Shown: piece by piece, positions 29,266-30,663 of the stretch
Position numbering within the stretch: the stretch's first letter is position 1
Layout of the letters: each line of letters begins with the position of its first letter
From: Prorocentrum cordatum
Taxonomy: Eukaryota; Sar; Dinophyceae; Prorocentrales; Prorocentraceae
Assembly: GCA_963575745.1 (NCBI GenBank)
Contig: CAUYUJ010003543.1
Span: 47,501-78,163 of the forward strand
Reading direction: 5' to 3'
DNA: 30,663 bases
Made by a program: the position numbers and the translations under genes
The notes under the pieces: generated by a model
Seen by the model: the letters and a program-made list of their open reading frames with translations, nothing else
Database searches by the model: none
Told to the model about the DNA's origin: nothing

Positions 29266-29433
29266 GCCTGACCTGCGCCGCCAGTTCGGCGCGCGGGGAG
29301 TCAGAGCCCAGGCAGGTTGCTGTGCAGGGCGATCGCGAGCGCGGCCGTGGTCGCCAAGGTCGAGGCCGCGGCCCACACCGGCTGCCCCCGCCGGGCAGGC
29401 GAAGCGGAGCCGAGGTGCGAGCTGGCCAAGGAG

Positions 29434-29613
29434 GGCCCCGACGTAGTGATTTTTTCGTTGCGTCGACCCCAGAGTTCTCGACCCCTTCCCCAGGACCGGT
29501 TTGTCATCCTGGGTCGTTTCTTGACGCTCCCGAGGCCCGGTGAGGGCCCCCCGAGGCCGAAAATTAGGAGAAACCTCCCGTCATGATTTTTTCATTACTC
29601 GAGGGGGCCTGGG
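29434..29613 (-). mobile_element. Hairpin-ended element, copy 2 (minus orientation)
   Basis: Reverse complement aligns throughout with 15491-15675: cccaggccccctcgagtaat start, gacgggaggtttctcctaat, then ggccctcaccgggcctcggg. The far end lacks the CCCAGATC terminus, so it is truncated or decayed there. The left hairpin has one mismatch and the right hairpin is degraded. aaggagggccc occurs on both sides (29428-29438 and 29614-29624), but it overlaps the decayed end, so a true target duplication is uncertain. Confidence 0.7.
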
Positions 29614-29639
29614 AAGGAGGGCCCCTGGCCTTCCCCGGC

Positions 29640-29799
29640 CCCGGGGAGGGGCCTCGGGGCACGACTCCGCGCGCCGCGCTCTCGCGCGCGCCGCGGCCAG
29701 TTTCGATTTTTCCCGTGCTCAGTCTCGGCTGCGTGGCGCGCGCGGCCAGCGCCTATCGCGGCGCGGCCGCGCGCCGGCTTGTCGGCGGCACGTCGGCTT
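29640..29799. other. CpG-rich linker between two opposed elements
   Basis: Dense CGCG-containing sequence (gcgcgccgcgctctcgcgcg, gcgcggccgcgcgccgg). No gene seen. Confidence 0.5.
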
Positions 29800-29982
29800 C
29801 CCAGACATCGGGCGTGTCGAAAAAATCGAGACGGAGGTTTTTCATCGTTTTTGGCCCCTCGGGGCCCTCGCCGGGCCTCGGGACCGTCAAAAAACGACTC
29901 GGGATGAAGAGCCGGTCCCAGGGAAGTGGTCGGGAGGTCGGGGGCCCGCGTCTCGAAAAAATCGAGACGTCGGATGTCTGGG
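29800..29982 (+). mobile_element. Hairpin-ended element, copy 3
   Basis: Starts CCCAGACATC and ends GATGTCTGGG (10-bp perfect inverted termini). Both ends contain a hairpin: left CGTGTCGA/TCGAGACG (29813-29833, one mismatch) and right CGTCTCGA/TCGAGACG (29949-29969, perfect), each with an A5 loop. The interior (cgtcaaaaaacgactcggga, cggaggtttttcatcg) aligns with the other copies. No target duplication is visible. Confidence 0.72.
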
Positions 29983-29991
29983 TCCAGAGAG

Positions 29992-30024
29992 GCCTTTGGT
30001 TCACTATAGCCTATAACCAAAGGC
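29992..30024. other. 10-bp perfect stem with short loop
   Basis: gcctttggtt and aaccaaaggc are exact complements around a 13-nt loop, 10 bp after the end of the element at 29982. No T-run follows, so it is not a typical terminator. Confidence 0.7.
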
Positions 30025-30179
30025 TGGGCGCGTGGCCCCAGTTGTTGCTGGGGCGCCCCGGCCGCGTCAGCGTTGGTTTCGGCCGGGCGGCAGCAGGGCG
30101 CGCGGGCGGCGCGGCGCCCCGCAGGACCCGCGCCTTCAGGGTGGTGCGCGTGGCCGCTTTGCCACTGGAAGATACCATC

Positions 30180-30322
30180 CTTGTCCTTCTCCCGTCCTCG
30201 TCCTCCTCCCCTCCTCCTCTTCCTCCTCCTCCTCCTCCTCCTCCTCCTCCTGGTCCTTGTCCTGGTCCTATTCCTCCTCCTCCTCCTCCTCCTCCTCCTC
30301 TTCCTCCTCCTCCTCCTCCTCC
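30180..30322 (+). repeat. (CTC)n/CCT microsatellite
   Basis: Two nearly pure CTC blocks separated by ggtccttgtcctggtccta. Frames through it are poly-Pro, poly-Ser or poly-Gly artefacts. Confidence 0.95.
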
Positions 30323-30490
30323 GTTTAGCGCACGCGTGCCTTCGCTTGACTTGTGCAGTCCGTTATGTGGGTAGACTGCAGGTGAAGTGCAGGGAAGCGG
30401 GGGCCTTGCCATCGACATTTTGGGTCCGCAGTCGTTGGCCCGAGTTCGGGCCAGGGCCCCGGTGCCCGCCCGCCCCGCTTCGCCCCCTGT

Positions 30491-30659
30491 GCTCCGATGG
30501 GTCTCCGATGGTTGCCCCCATGGTTGTCCAGATGGCTGTCCCGATGGTTGTCCCGATGGTTGTCCCGATGGTTGTCCCGATGGTTGCCCCGATGGTTGTC
30601 CCGATGGTCGTCCCGATGGTTGTCCTGATGGTTGTTCCGATGGTTGTCCCAATGGTTGA
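30491..30659 (+). repeat. 12-bp tandem repeat (GTCCCGATGGTT), running to the window end
   Basis: About 14 copies, some exact. On the minus strand this reads Gly-Gln-Pro-Ser, a peptide repeat seen in some protist surface proteins. On the plus strand it reads Pro-Asp-Gly-Cys. Because the array is cut by the window edge, I cannot tell whether it belongs to a gene. Confidence 0.9.
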
Positions 30660-30663
30660 TGTA

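Overview
The window looks like nuclear DNA from a repeat-dominated, GC-rich eukaryote, most likely a dinoflagellate; a Prorocentrum-like genome is my guess from composition, not from any search. There are no operons, ribosome-binding sites, rRNA or tRNA genes. Long trinucleotide tracts, GC-rich minisatellites and short-period CpG arrays fill roughly three quarters of the sequence. The one convincing gene is broken up by GT-AG intron-like gaps filled with C-, G- or purine-homopolymer DNA. I recognise no named protein family anywhere, and I found no dinoflagellate spliced-leader sequence.

Layout. 1-790 is a strict 64-bp minisatellite built around the core AGGATGTCTCAGGCGAAACG. 900-6470 is a patchwork of CCAAGA-type minisatellites, CT-, CTG-, CAT-, GAC- and GAT-rich tracts, direct duplications and one weak exon-like stretch (3629-4308). 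6475-6955 is a short copy of a composite repeat that recurs in expanded form at 18.9-20.5 kb. 6956-10679 is the only stretch I believe encodes a substantial protein: plus strand, helix-rich, of unknown function, with two large introns (8003-8572 and 9961-10279) and several frame breaks. 10.7-18.9 kb holds arrays with periods of 47, 101, about 100 and about 90 bp, the huge GAT blocks (16.3-17.4 kb) and a small hairpin-ended element at 15491-15675. 18.9-21.65 kb is a repeat complex built from a 13-bp CpG motif and monomers of about 177 bp. 21.9-24.3 kb is GCCGAC-type minisatellite DNA with a clean 255-bp inverted-repeat transposable element (22104-22358) inserted in it. 24.4-27.6 kb is a duplicated 'leader plus CGGCAGAA array' module. 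25.3-25.6 and 27.7-28.95 kb carry irregularly spaced copies of the same core as the first 790 bp. 29-30.66 kb holds another GCCGAC tract, two more hairpin-ended elements in opposite orientation, a CTC tract and a 12-bp repeat running off the end.

How the parts relate. The window is best read as a few recurring repeat families (the AGGATGTC core, CCAAGA, the 13-bp ACTACGCAAATAC motif, GGGTCGC, GCCGAC and CGGCAGAA) that have been copied, inverted and expanded, with two small non-autonomous transposon-like families inserted among them. The most interesting items are the 255-bp element with 25-bp terminal inverted repeats, an 8-bp target duplication and a paralogous empty site; the 185-bp family whose internal hairpin stem seems to be kept while its sequence changes; and the dispersed AGGATGTC...GCGAAA core.
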